Assembly: GCA_963785155.1 (NCBI GenBank)
Contig: CAWAUB010000006.1
Coordinates: 186,001-250,000 of the forward strand
Direction: 5' to 3'
DNA: 64,000 nt
Origin: DASUSH01 sp963785155
GTDB taxonomy: Bacteria > Actinomycetota > Thermoleophilia > Solirubrobacterales > 70-9
A program made the translations under genes and the position numbers. Shown piece by piece: positions 9,454 through 18,201 of the stretch. The notes under the pieces were generated by a model. The model was given only the letters and a program-made list of their open reading frames with translations. It ran no database searches and was not told the DNA's origin. Each line of letters begins with the position of its first letter. The first letter of the stretch is position 1.

Positions 9454-10173
9454 TTAGGTGCGAGTGCTGACCGGGCGGCGCGACGAGGCGCCGCCGGCTC
9501 GAAGCTCACTGCGGAACTGGCGGCAGTCAGCGCATGCGAGCAGGTGCTCGCGGAGAGCCCGGCGGCGCAGGGAGCCGCCGCTGAGCGCCGCCAGCTGCAC
9601 GCGGATGTCGACGCAGCTCGTCTCCCGCCCTTCCCGGCCTGCCGCGATCGTGCGCCGGGCGCGGAAGACGAGCGCCTTGACCCGTGCCGGTTCGGTGTCG
9701 AGGAGTCGCGCGACCTCGGCGCCGGAGAGGCCGTCGAACCCGCTGAGCAGCAGAGCGTCGCGCTGCTCGGAGGGCAGCCTGGCGAGATCGGCGAGGGCGG
9801 CGTTGACATCCGCCCGGCGCTCATGGGGCTCCGGCGCGGGTGGGGTCAGCGGCTCGAGCGCCCGCTCGCGGTCGATCCCACCGCGACGCAGGCGGATGAT
9901 CGAGATGCACTCGTTGCGCGCGATCGTGAACAGCCACGGACGAAGGGTGATCTCCCGATCGGAGCGGGTGAGGCTCCGGAAGGCCTTGAAGAACGTCTGC
10001 TGCAGGGCGTCGTCGGCATCGTGGCCGGAGCCGAGCATGTTCCGGCAGTACGCGTGGAGGACGACCGCATGGCGATCGTAGAGCCGCGCGAACGCGTCGT
10101 CATCACCCGTTCTCACGAGCGCCACGAGTTCGTCGTCCCGGTCCTCGCGCCGCGAGGCCGTACTACCCCCCAT
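9454..10173 (-). CDS. ECF sigma factor with a fused C-terminal zinc-finger (anti-sigma-like) domain
   Basis: RNA polymerase sigma-70 family, extracytoplasmic-function type. Region 2 is seen in AFARLYDRHAVVLHAYCRN and DADDALQQTFFKAFRSL, followed by LRPWLFTIARNE; region 4 is LARLPSEQRDALLLSGFDGL with the helix-turn-helix SGAEVARLLDTEPARVKALV. The chain is 239 residues, 50-60 longer than usual. The extra C-terminus contains LREHLLACADCRQF, an HxxxCxxC zinc-binding pattern like that of ZAS anti-sigma factors. Sensing and sigma function may therefore sit in one polypeptide. It is divergent from the Wzz/kinase gene across 139 bases and probably controls the exopolysaccharide genes; that is inference. 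Confidence 0.85.
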   Translation of the reverse strand: MGGSTASRREDRDDELVALVRTGDDDAFARLYDRHAVVLHAYCRNMLGSGHDADDALQQTFFKAFRSLTRSDREITLRPWLFTIARNECISIIRLRRGGIDRERALEPLTPPAPEPHERRADVNAALADLARLPSEQRDALLLSGFDGLSGAEVARLLDTEPARVKALVFRARRTIAAGREGRETSCVDIRVQLAALSGGSLRRRALREHLLACADCRQFRSELRAGGASSRRPVSTRT

Positions 10174-10312
10174 TTTCAGTTACTGGCTCTCCCGTTAGGT
10201 GCTGGTCATCCCAACCCAGCGCCCCCCAGCCGCACCCTCGTCGCCACATATCGTACGAAAGATCGCGGAGTTTGCGCCTCCACGCCTGTAAGAATCGCTT
10301 CGGCGACCCTTG

Positions 10313-11884
10313 ATGAGCCCTCCGAGCGACACCAGCGGCGCCGACTGGCTGCAGCCAACCGGCGAGCAGGAGGGCCTCGGCCGCTACCTGGAGATCGTCC
10401 GCGAGCGCCTCGGGACGATCGCGATCGCCGTCGCGATCACGCTGGTTGCCGCGATCGCCTACCTGGCGACGGCCGAGAAGGTCTATGAGGCGGAGGCCGA
10501 CCTGCTGGTGACACCGGTGCCATCGGAGGACCCCCTCCTCGCCGGGCTGGGCCTTCTGCGCGAGTCGTCCGACCCGACCCGCGACGTCGAGACCGCGGCG
10601 CGGCTGGCCACCACGATCGAAGTCGCCGAGCGGGTCCAGCAGGCGCTCCAGACGACCGAGGAGCCCCGCGACCTCCTGGAGGACGTCACGGCTGAGCCGA
10701 TCGCGCTCTCGAACCTCGTCGCCCTGACCGCGTCCAGCGACACGCCCGAAAGCGCAGTCGAGCTCGCCGACGCGTTCGCCGCTGCGGCGGTCGAGGAGCG
10801 CACCGATTCGCTCCACGAGCAGATCGAGGAGGTCCTGCCCCAGCTCCAGGAACGCGCCGAGGAAGGCGAGGAGGGGCTCGGCTCGGAGTCGCTCGGCGCC
10901 CAGGTCGCTCGGCTCGAGACCCTGCTCGAAAGCCCCGATCCGACGGTCCGGGTCGAGACCTCGGCGATCCCGCCGGAGAGCCCGGTCTCCCCCAGGCCGT
11001 TGCTGACGATCACCGGCGCCCTGTTCGCCGGGCTCGTGATCGGTATCGCCGCAGCCTTCGCGATGCAGGCGCTCGATCCCAGGCTGCGCCGCGAGGAGCA
11101 GCTGCGCGCTCGCTACCGGCTGCCGATCCTCGCCCGGGTGCCGCGCGAGCCGAACGCCGGCAGCGGCCCGATCGCGCCCGACCGCCTTTCGCCCGCGGGC
11201 ACCGAGGCCTACCGGACCCTCCGCTCGAGCGTTGTCGCCGGCGCCGCGGAACGTGACCGGACCCCGGTCGTCCTCGTCACCGGCTCAACCAACGGCGACG
11301 GCAAGACGACGACCGCGGTGAACCTGGCCGCCTCGCTGGCCCTCTCGGGCAAGCGCACGATCCTGATCGAGGCCGACCTCCGCCGGCCCGCCGTCGGACC
11401 AACTCTGCGGGTGCGGGCGGAACATGGCGGCATCGTCGGCGTCCTGCTGGAGAACGCCTCGCTGGAGGACGCGCTGATCCCAGTCCCCGCCTTCGGCACG
11501 AACCTCGAGCTGCTTCTCGCCGACTACGAGGGAGGCTGGATCTCCGAGCTCTTCTCGCTCGACGCGGCGCGGCGGATGATCGAGGAGGCGCGACGGATCG
11601 CCGATTACGTCGTCATCGACTCGCCGCCGCTGACGGCGGTGGTCGACACCCTGCCCCTGGCCCGCCAGTCCGACGAGGTGCTGATCATGACCCGGCTCGG
11701 GATCACCAGCCTCGACAGCCTTCGCGAACTGGGCGAGCTGCTCGCCTCCAACGCGATCTCGCCACTCGGGTTCGCGCTGCTCGGCACGGCGAAGCCCGAG
11801 GGCGATTACCTGACGCCGCCGCAGGTCGGCGGCGTCGGCCGCGACAAGCGCTCCCCGGGTCGTCGCCGGGTGCCGACGCCCTAG
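10313..11884 (+). CDS. Polysaccharide co-polymerase / BY-kinase-like ATPase (Wzz-CpsD type fusion)
   Basis: Inner-membrane protein controlling chain length and export of polysaccharide. An N-terminal Wzz domain has a first membrane helix (about residues 37-53) and a second at ~231-255, flanking an acidic coiled region. The cytoplasmic C-terminal domain is a bacterial tyrosine-kinase-type ATPase: Walker A GSTNGDGKTTT (~325-335), A' ILIEADLRRP and B YVVIDSPPL. The usual C-terminal tyrosine cluster is absent; the tail has a single Tyr (EGDYLTPP) and ends basic. ATG at 10313 is preferred over the adjacent TTG. The O-antigen-ligase-like gene follows 5 bases later. Autophosphorylation is doubtful without the tyrosine cluster. 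Confidence 0.88.
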   Translation: MSPPSDTSGADWLQPTGEQEGLGRYLEIVRERLGTIAIAVAITLVAAIAYLATAEKVYEAEADLLVTPVPSEDPLLAGLGLLRESSDPTRDVETAARLATTIEVAERVQQALQTTEEPRDLLEDVTAEPIALSNLVALTASSDTPESAVELADAFAAAAVEERTDSLHEQIEEVLPQLQERAEEGEEGLGSESLGAQVARLETLLESPDPTVRVETSAIPPESPVSPRPLLTITGALFAGLVIGIAAAFAMQALDPRLRREEQLRARYRLPILARVPREPNAGSGPIAPDRLSPAGTEAYRTLRSSVVAGAAERDRTPVVLVTGSTNGDGKTTTAVNLAASLALSGKRTILIEADLRRPAVGPTLRVRAEHGGIVGVLLENASLEDALIPVPAFGTNLELLLADYEGGWISELFSLDAARRMIEEARRIADYVVIDSPPLTAVVDTLPLARQSDEVLIMTRLGITSLDSLRELGELLASNAISPLGFALLGTAKPEGDYLTPPQVGGVGRDKRSPGRRRVPTP

Positions 11885-11889
11885 GACCG

Positions 11890-13324
11890 ATGGCACTCGC
11901 CGGCCGGCTCGACGGCGTCCAGTGGCCGATCGCCGTGGCCGTCGCGGTCATCTGTGCCGGGCTGGGCGTGCTCGCCGGCATCGATCCTCCGCTGGCGATT
12001 GCTGCCGCGCTGGGGATCGCCTTCGTGCTGCTCGCGATCGCCGACCTGACCGCGGGTCTCGTCGTCTTCACCGTCGCGGTCTTCCTCGAATACGCACCCT
12101 TCGTCCCCGAGGGAGCGCTCAGCCTGACGAAGGCGGGAGGCCTGCTGCTCGCCGTCTCCTGGCTCGCCCTCGTGACGACACGGGCATCGGCGCGTCCGAC
12201 CTTTCTCGGCGACCACCCGGGGGCGAGCTGCCTGCTCGGGCTCTTCCTCGCCTGGGCGATGCTGAGCGCGACCTGGGCCGAGGACCCCGGCGCTGCGCTC
12301 ACCGACATCTCGCGCTACGCGCCTAACTTTCTCCTCTTCCTGATCGTCTTCACCGCAGTGCGCACCCGGAAGCACGCGGCGTGGATGATCGGCGCGCTGA
12401 TCGCGGGTGCGGCGATCGCCGCGGTCTATGGCCTGATCGTCCCGCCCGAGCCGACTCTGGATGCGTTCCGGATCGAGAGCGCGGCCGGCAACTCGAACGT
12501 CCTCGCAGCCGTCTCGATCGCCGGGCTCGTCCTCTCGCTGGGCGCGGCCCTGGCGCTGAAGCGTGCGCCCCTCGCCCGCATCGCCCTGGTCGGGGTGGCG
12601 GCGATCTGCCTCGTGGCATCGCTTCTCACCGGGTCGCGAAGCGGCGTGATCGCGCTGGGGGCGGTTCTCCTGGCGGCGATCCTGGTCGGCGGCCGGTGGC
12701 GTGGCGGCGCGGCGATCGTCGCCATCGTCCTCGCGGTTGCCGCGACCGTCTTCGTCGCCGTCTACGCGCCCCCGGAGGTGCGCGAGCGGATCACCCAGAC
12801 CTCACCGGGAGAGGTCAGCTCGGACGAGGGCCGGACGACGATCTGGCAGGTGGGCTGGCGGATGGTCGAGGACCAGCCGATTCGCGGCATCGGGGTCGGC
12901 AACTACGCCGGCTCGGCGATCAACTACGTGCTCGAGCCGGGGCTCCTCACCCGCACCGACCAGATCATCGACACGCCGAAGGTCGCGCACAACATCTACC
13001 TGCACGTGCTCGCCGAACTGGGGGTTATCGGCCTGCTGATCTTCCTCGCGATCCTCGGCTTCTGCCTGCGCTGCGCCCATCAGGCGGCGCGCCGCTTCAA
13101 GGCGATCGGGGACCAGCAGATGGAGATCATCTCGCGTGCCCTGCTGATCGCGATGATCGGCGTGCTGGTCTCCGACTTCTTCGCCTCCGAGCAGTTCTCG
13201 AAGGTGCTCTGGCTGCTGCTGACGCTGGGGCCGGCGCTCGAGGCGATCTCGCGGCGGGGGGTCAGACCCGAGCGGAAGAGGCGCCCCGAGGCGGCAAGGT
13301 CGTTCGGGTCTGACCCCCTCCTAG
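11890..13324 (+). CDS. O-antigen ligase / Wzy-like polysaccharide polymerase
   Basis: Polytopic membrane protein with about 11-12 predicted helices and a large periplasmic loop containing the family pattern (TTIWQVGWRMVEDQPIRGIG, then YAGSAINYVLEPG and VAHNIYLHVLAELGVIGLL), typical of the O-antigen ligase (Wzy_C) family. It would polymerise or ligate polysaccharide repeats. Coding similarity ends near LEAISRRG (13250). Beyond this the sequence is a 15-base inverted repeat, and the frame stays open to 14052 antisense to the next gene. A TAG at 13322-13324, one frame over, makes a CTAG overlap with the facing gene's stop, so I place the true end there and suspect a one-base error or a repeat insertion. 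Start ATG at 11890. Confidence 0.85.
13257..13318. repeat. Inverted repeat carrying two GGGGTCWGACCCC-type copies
   Basis: Perfect 15-base arms (13257-13271 and 13304-13318) separated by 32 bases. Each arm holds GGGTCAGACCC or its complement, itself a near-palindrome. It sits across the 3' end of the ligase-like gene, just before the facing gene's stop. The same core occurs twice in pheT and once at 62091. It could fold into a hairpin and end transcription from both sides, or be a REP-type mobile palindrome. Confidence 0.7.
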
Positions 13325-14469
13325 CGGCGACGCCCGCCCGGCATGAAGCGGTCGAGCCGGCGGTAGACGGCGCGCGCCCGTTCGCGGCGCTCCGGGGTCA
13401 GTCGCTGGCCGGCGCGCCAGAGGGCGGACTCCGCCGCGGTCGTGAAGCGCGCCGGGCTCGCGCGGCGGGCCAGGGCGAGGGTGTGGATCCGCCGTTCCCC
13501 GGTGACGAACCGGAGCTTGTACTCCTCGTCCCCGCGGAGCATGTCGTAGACCGGCGCGGACTCCTCGGTCGCGGCGCGGATCGTCCGCCCGAGCAGGACG
13601 AGCCCGAGGCTCTGCTTCTCGTAGCCGGGATCGAAGCCCGCCTGGTAGTAGGAGTAGCGGTCGCGAAGTCGCCAGCCGTACCAGGCGGCGGCCGGCTTGC
13701 CGTCGAGCTCGAGGACCCAGAGCCGCAACCAGCCCTGCCGGAGGGCCTCGGGAGCGAAGGCGCGGTGGAAGCGGACCGGCCGCTCGGCGAGCGCGCCCGA
13801 CTCCCCCCTCCCCTCCCAGCGGCGTTCGTGGAGCTCGACGAGCGCGGCGAGGTCGGCCTCGAGCGTCTCCCCATCCGCGAGGCGGTAGACGGCTTCGAAG
13901 TCGCGGTCGATCGCCTTCGACTTGCGCCGCACCTGGCTGCGCAGGTTCCGGCTCCGGCTCGCCAGATACGCCTCCCAGTCCTCACCGCCGAGGTCTATGA
14001 ACGGGAGCACCTCCTCCCGGAACGGCTTGCCGGCGACCAGGCCGGCGGCTGAGGCGGCGGCAGCCGGCCAGGCGGCCTCGGCCGGGGCGTGGTCGAATAG
14101 GACGGCACCCCAGCGTCCGGCTGTCTCGCCGGCTGCGATCGCGGCGAGGCATGCGGCCGCGACCTCCTCGTCGTCGCCCTCGGCGCAGGCCGGATGGAAG
14201 ACGTCGCCGAGGTTGTAGCCGGCGAAGCGCAGGACGGCGCCGCCCGCGGCGCTGACGCGAACCAGGGGCAGCACGCCACGCACCGCCCCGCCACTGTCGC
14301 GCTGGACGGCGATCACCGGGGCCGTCTCGTCGCCGTACTCACCGAGCCAGGCGCGCACCCATTCGGGTGTCAGATGGGCGTTGTCGCGCTCGACGGCGAG
14401 CGCGCGCCACTCGTCCTCGACGCCCGCCTCGATGCCGGCGAGATCGGTGTGGACCTCGACCCCGCTCAT
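13321..14469 (-). CDS. CelD/BcsL-type GNAT acyltransferase (FemAB-like fold)
   Basis: 382-residue cytoplasmic protein of the Acetyltransf_6 family found in polysaccharide loci. The N-terminal GNAT copy includes TPEWVRAWLGEYG and VIAVQRDSGGAVRGVLPLV. The C-terminal copy has ALVELHERRWEGRGESGA, LWVLELDGKPAAAWYGWRL, YYQAGFDPGYEKQSLGLVLL and YDMLRGDEEYKLRF, the usual conserved blocks. It probably acylates a polysaccharide, lipid-linked sugar or peptide precursor; the substrate is unknown. The start overlaps the stop of the preceding glycosyltransferase gene by 4 bases (ATGA). Its stop forms CTAG with the facing ligase gene. A second family member lies at 46654-47745. Confidence 0.85.
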   Translation of the reverse strand: MSGVEVHTDLAGIEAGVEDEWRALAVERDNAHLTPEWVRAWLGEYGDETAPVIAVQRDSGGAVRGVLPLVRVSAAGGAVLRFAGYNLGDVFHPACAEGDDEEVAAACLAAIAAGETAGRWGAVLFDHAPAEAAWPAAAASAAGLVAGKPFREEVLPFIDLGGEDWEAYLASRSRNLRSQVRRKSKAIDRDFEAVYRLADGETLEADLAALVELHERRWEGRGESGALAERPVRFHRAFAPEALRQGWLRLWVLELDGKPAAAWYGWRLRDRYSYYQAGFDPGYEKQSLGLVLLGRTIRAATEESAPVYDMLRGDEEYKLRFVTGERRIHTLALARRASPARFTTAAESALWRAGQRLTPERRERARAVYRRLDRFMPGGRRR

Positions 14470-15614
14470 CGGCGCCGCCGAGAGGACTCGTAGAGGCTCT
14501 GGTAGAGGTCGCCGATCCGCTCGGCCGTCACCTCGATGTCGAACTCGCGGCGCCGGCGCTCCTCGGCGCGCTCGCCGAGCTCGCGGGCGCGCTGGCGGTC
14601 GTCGAGCAGAGATCCGATCGCGTCGGCGAGTGCCTGGGGATCGCGCGGCTCGACCAGAAGCGCCTCGACTCCGTCGTCGACCAGGTCGGGAACGCCGCCG
14701 ACGCGGGTGGAGACGATCGGCCGCGCGGCGTCCATGTACTCCATCATCGCCAGCGGGGTGCCCTCGTAGTCGGAGCAGAGGGTCGCGACATCGAAGCAGC
14801 GGACGATCTCAGCCACATCGTCGCGCTGCCCGGGCATGACGACGTTCTCCCCAATCCCGAGCTCCGCGATCCGCCCCTCGAGCTTCGGGCGGATATCGCC
14901 ATCGCCGACGATCACCGTGCGCAGGTCCGGGAAGCGTGGCCGCAGGATCGCCGTCGCCTCGAGCAGGACCTCGAGGGCCTTCTGGGGACGAAACATCGCG
15001 ACGAGGCCGACGACGGGAGCGTCAGGGGCGATACCGAGCTCGGCGCGCGGGTCGCGCTCCGGGTCGACCTCGGAGCGCGGCACCGCGTTGGGGATCATCT
15101 CGATCTTCTCCGGGTCGACCCGCTCGATCTCGATCATCCGGCGTCGGTCCTCGCTGGAGACGGCGATGAAGGCGTCGGCGAAGCGGCCGATCAACTCGCG
15201 GTCGAGGAAGCGCCGCACCGGCCGGCCCTCATAGGTCCAGGTCTGCTCGTGGGCGACGACCACGGGCACCCGGGCGAGCCGGCCGAGGGTGACGCCGGCG
15301 ACGTTGGAGCCGAACATGTGGGCGTGGATCACGTCGACGTGGTCATCGCGCAGCAGCTTCCACAGCGGGCGCCAGGCGAGCAGGTCGAGCTTGTTGCGGC
15401 GGTCGAGGCCGATGAAGTCGACCCCGGCCTCCCGCAGCAACGCGAGTTCGGCCTCCGTCCCCGGCCCGGCGTCGCGTTCGGGGTCCCAGCGGGTGACGCA
15501 GAGATGGCGATCGAAGCGCTCAGGGTCGAGCGCGGCGACGAGCCGCGCGGCGAACCGCTCTCCTCCTCCGGCCCATCCGAGGAGATGCACCAGGTGGACC
15601 ACTCGCAATCGCAT
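14466..15614 (-). CDS. GT4-family glycosyltransferase
   Basis: Intact 382-residue retaining glycosyltransferase. The N-terminus VVHLVHLLGWAGGGERFAAR binds acceptor, with DVIHAHMFGSNVAG following. The C-terminal donor-binding half shows VVGLVAMFRPQKALEVLLEA and MPGQRDDVAEIVRCFDVATL, and EGTPLAMMEYMDAARPIVST covers the EX7E catalytic region. No membrane segment. It forms a coupled two-gene unit with the CelD-like acyltransferase and is divergent from the polysaccharide deacetylase with only 25 bases between starts. The ATG at 15614 fits the family N-terminus exactly. Confidence 0.92.
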   Translation of the reverse strand: MRLRVVHLVHLLGWAGGGERFAARLVAALDPERFDRHLCVTRWDPERDAGPGTEAELALLREAGVDFIGLDRRNKLDLLAWRPLWKLLRDDHVDVIHAHMFGSNVAGVTLGRLARVPVVVAHEQTWTYEGRPVRRFLDRELIGRFADAFIAVSSEDRRRMIEIERVDPEKIEMIPNAVPRSEVDPERDPRAELGIAPDAPVVGLVAMFRPQKALEVLLEATAILRPRFPDLRTVIVGDGDIRPKLEGRIAELGIGENVVMPGQRDDVAEIVRCFDVATLCSDYEGTPLAMMEYMDAARPIVSTRVGGVPDLVDDGVEALLVEPRDPQALADAIGSLLDDRQRARELGERAEERRRREFDIEVTAERIGDLYQSLYESSRRRR

Positions 15615-15639
15615 CTGCGCGCGAGACGATAATCCCGGC

Positions 15640-16366
15640 GTGTCCGACGTACTGGTCCTCTGCTACCACGCCGTCAGCCCCGACTGGGAGGCGACCCTGT
15701 CGATCACGCCGGATCGGCTGCGGGCGCAGCTCTCCGTGCTCGCCGGGCGCGGCTACCGGGGAGCCGGCTTCCTCGAGGCCGTCACCGAGCCCCCGCACGA
15801 GAAGACACTCGCGATCACCTTCGACGACTCCTACCGCTCGGTACTCGAGCTCGGCCGGCCGATCCTCGACGAATTCGGGTTCTTCGGCACCGTGTTCGTC
15901 CCCTCCGCATACGCCGGCGCCGAGGCGCCGCGCGGCTGGGACGGCACCGACCAGTGGCTATCCACCCGCCACGCCGGACGAGCTGATGCCGATGTCCTGG
16001 GACGAGCTCCGCGGGCTGGACGCCGCCGGCTGGGAGATCGGCTCGCATACCCGGACCCATCCCCATCTGCCGAAGATCGACGACGCCGCGCTCACCGCCG
16101 AGCTGGGCGAGTCGAAGGCGGAGATCGAGCGCGAGCTCGGCCACCCCTGCGAAACGCTCGCCTTCCCCTACGGCGAGCACGACGGCCGCGTCGTCGCGGC
16201 GACGATCGAGGCCGGCTATCGGGCGGCGGCAGCACTCCCGGCACGCGGCAGCCGCACGCCCGAGCGGCACGCCTACCCGCGCGTCGGGGTGTGGTTCGAC
16301 ACGACGCCGCTGAAGTTCCGGTTGAAGGTGTCGCCGCTGGTGCGGCGGCTGCGGGCGACGAACTAG
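15640..16366 (+). CDS. Polysaccharide deacetylase (NodB/CE4 family), one frameshift
   Basis: Metal-dependent deacetylase that would remove N- or O-acetyl groups from polysaccharide. The first frame begins with a GTG at 15640 (VSDVLVLCYHAVS) and has the metal motif LAITFDDSYRS. The second frame has the HxxxH-type motif SHTRTHPHL and the late motif LAFPYGEHDGRV. The frames join near 15965-15975: GTDQWLST should be followed by TPDELMPMSWDELRGL, so one base is extra or two are missing. Corrected length is about 241 residues, normal for a single CE4 domain. I see no clear signal peptide, so it may be cytoplasmic or use an unrecognised route. Confidence 0.85.
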
Positions 16367-16462
16367 GGACGGAAGCGCTGCGTCCGCGGCGCGAGACGCC
16401 GAGGTCGCGGGGCATGTAGGGAGTGGATCAGGGTGGGCATCGGATCGAGGCCGTTTCGAGGG

Positions 16463-16509
16463 AGCATTCCTGGATTAGCCGCGCATATAGGGGTCAAAGC
16501 AGGAATGCT
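16463..16509. repeat. 10-base inverted repeat between two convergent genes
   Basis: AGCATTCCTG at 16463-16472 and its exact complement CAGGAATGCT at 16500-16509, with 27 bases between. It lies in the 242-base gap between the deacetylase and the flippase, which converge here. It may act as a two-way terminator, but there is no T-run. The rest of the gap (16367-16608) shows no gene. Confidence 0.4.
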
Positions 16510-16608
16510 TCGCGAAAGTTGCGTCTAGCGTCCGCCACTTCCTCGATCCCTCTGCCCTTACTAGCCCGCGACCTGGCGCCCTGCGGCGCGGACGCGGCGC
16601 TCTCGTCC

Positions 16609-18201
16609 CTAGCCCTGGCGCCTCAACCCCCGCACCAGCCCTCGCGTAGTTCCCACCAGCTCGCCCACGCCGATCTCGCGGGAGAGGACGAGGACGGCGA
16701 GGAAGGCGAGCGTGCCGCCGAAGCCGCCGATGATCCACGCCGCCACCGAGAGGTCCGCTGTGCCGAAGGCGAACAGGATCGCGGCGAACACGACTGCGGC
16801 GAGGATCGCGCGGAGCAGCGTCGGGATGAGCGGGCGGAGGCGGAGGCCGATGATCGAGCGGCAGAGCCAGAGGTGGGCGACGACGTAGAACGAGAACGCG
16901 ATGTCGACGCCGATCGCCGCGCCGACGACGCCGTAGAGTTCGATCCCGACGACGCAGAGGACCGCGCTCAGGATGACGAGGGCGACCGCGATCGGCACCC
17001 GGCGCCGGGCCTCGCCGACGTAGTTGACGCTGAGGGACAGCAGCGGGGCGAACCCCTTGAGGAAGACGAGCGGGGCGAGGGCGCGGATCACGTCGGCCGA
17101 CTCGGCGTATTGGGAGCCGAGCAGCAGGTCGGTGATCGGCTCGGCCCAGATCACCATCGGGGCGACCAGGGCCGCCTGGAAGAGGACCAGGTAGCGGAGC
17201 CCCCGCTCGAACGACTCGAGGTCGGGCTCGTGGCCGGGGTGGCGGGCCATCCGCGGGGCGATCGTGTTGGCGGCGGCGAGCCCGGGGTAATGAAGGAAGG
17301 TCGTCAGCTTCACCGGCGCGCCGTAGATCCCCGCGGCGCCCGTGCCCAGCAGCGCGCCGACGAGCAGCAGGTCGAGCTGGCCGTAGACCGCGTACGAGGC
17401 GTCGATCACCAGCAGCGCGCTCGCGTAGCGCATCAGTCGCCGGGTCGGAGGCGCGCCGCGACGAGCCTTGATCGCGGTGCGGCCGAGCAGGCGGACGGCG
17501 AGCACCGCGCCGATCAGCCCGCCCGCGATGTAGCCGATGGCGCGGCCTGCGGCGGCCGACCCCGCGCCACTCGCAAGCAGGACGAGGACGACGATGGCGC
17601 TCGCCTCGATCGCGCTCTCGGAGAAGATCAGCCGGAAGCTCGTCGAGATCCGGCCGAGCGCGACGAAGGCGTTCGAGAACAGCAGCATCACGCTCTGGCC
17701 CAGCAGCGCGATCGCGATCCCCCGCAGCGGCCAGGCGAGGGAGGGCGCGTCGTAGAGGTCGGCGATCGGCTCGGCGAGCGCGATCAGGACGATCGCGAAG
17801 GCCGAGGTCAGCAGGAGCTTGATCTTCAGCGCGTTGACGAGGACGTCGGCGACCGCCTCCGTGTCGCCGCGCCGCTCCGCGATGAAGCGGGCGGCGGACT
17901 GGGTGATCCCGAAATCAGCCGGCAGAAGTGCGATCGACGCGAAGCCGAGCGCGAGCGCGAAGACGCCGTACGCCGACGGCCCGAGCTCCCGGACGAGGAA
18001 GATCGTGACCAGCCCGGTGAACGCCGCCGTCGCGAGCTGCGAGGCGAAGGCGAAGGCGGCGTTGCGGGCGATCGGGTCGGCGCCGACGAGCCCCGCCTCG
18101 GTGCTGAGCTCGCTCGCGTCGGCACCGGCCTCGGGATCCTGCGCGCTGATCGGGTCGGGGATCGGCTCGCCGTCGGTTCCGTTTTCGCGCTCGTCGCTCA
18201 T
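16609..18201 (-). CDS. Polysaccharide flippase (Wzx/MATE-like, MOP superfamily)
   Basis: 530-residue membrane protein with about 12-14 hydrophobic helices and the family N-terminal helix pattern (NAAFAFASQLATAAFTGLVT, then LVRELGPSAYGVFALALGFA). It would flip lipid-linked repeat units across the inner membrane. A hydrophilic, acidic stretch of ~45 residues precedes the first helix. The ATG at 18201 is chosen because it overlaps the preceding glycosyltransferase stop (ATGA) and upstream codons belong to that gene. There is no frameshift. It is the last gene of the long minus-strand run thrS to argD to glycosyltransferase to wzx. Confidence 0.92.
   Translation of the reverse strand: MSDERENGTDGEPIPDPISAQDPEAGADASELSTEAGLVGADPIARNAAFAFASQLATAAFTGLVTIFLVRELGPSAYGVFALALGFASIALLPADFGITQSAARFIAERRGDTEAVADVLVNALKIKLLLTSAFAIVLIALAEPIADLYDAPSLAWPLRGIAIALLGQSVMLLFSNAFVALGRISTSFRLIFSESAIEASAIVVLVLLASGAGSAAAGRAIGYIAGGLIGAVLAVRLLGRTAIKARRGAPPTRRLMRYASALLVIDASYAVYGQLDLLLVGALLGTGAAGIYGAPVKLTTFLHYPGLAAANTIAPRMARHPGHEPDLESFERGLRYLVLFQAALVAPMVIWAEPITDLLLGSQYAESADVIRALAPLVFLKGFAPLLSLSVNYVGEARRRVPIAVALVILSAVLCVVGIELYGVVGAAIGVDIAFSFYVVAHLWLCRSIIGLRLRPLIPTLLRAILAAVVFAAILFAFGTADLSVAAWIIGGFGGTLAFLAVLVLSREIGVGELVGTTRGLVRGLRRQG

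Noticed and set aside
13325..14052. C-terminal extension of the O-antigen-ligase-like protein
   Set aside because: No membrane helices and antisense to the CelD-like gene; a CTAG stop overlap lies at the domain end.
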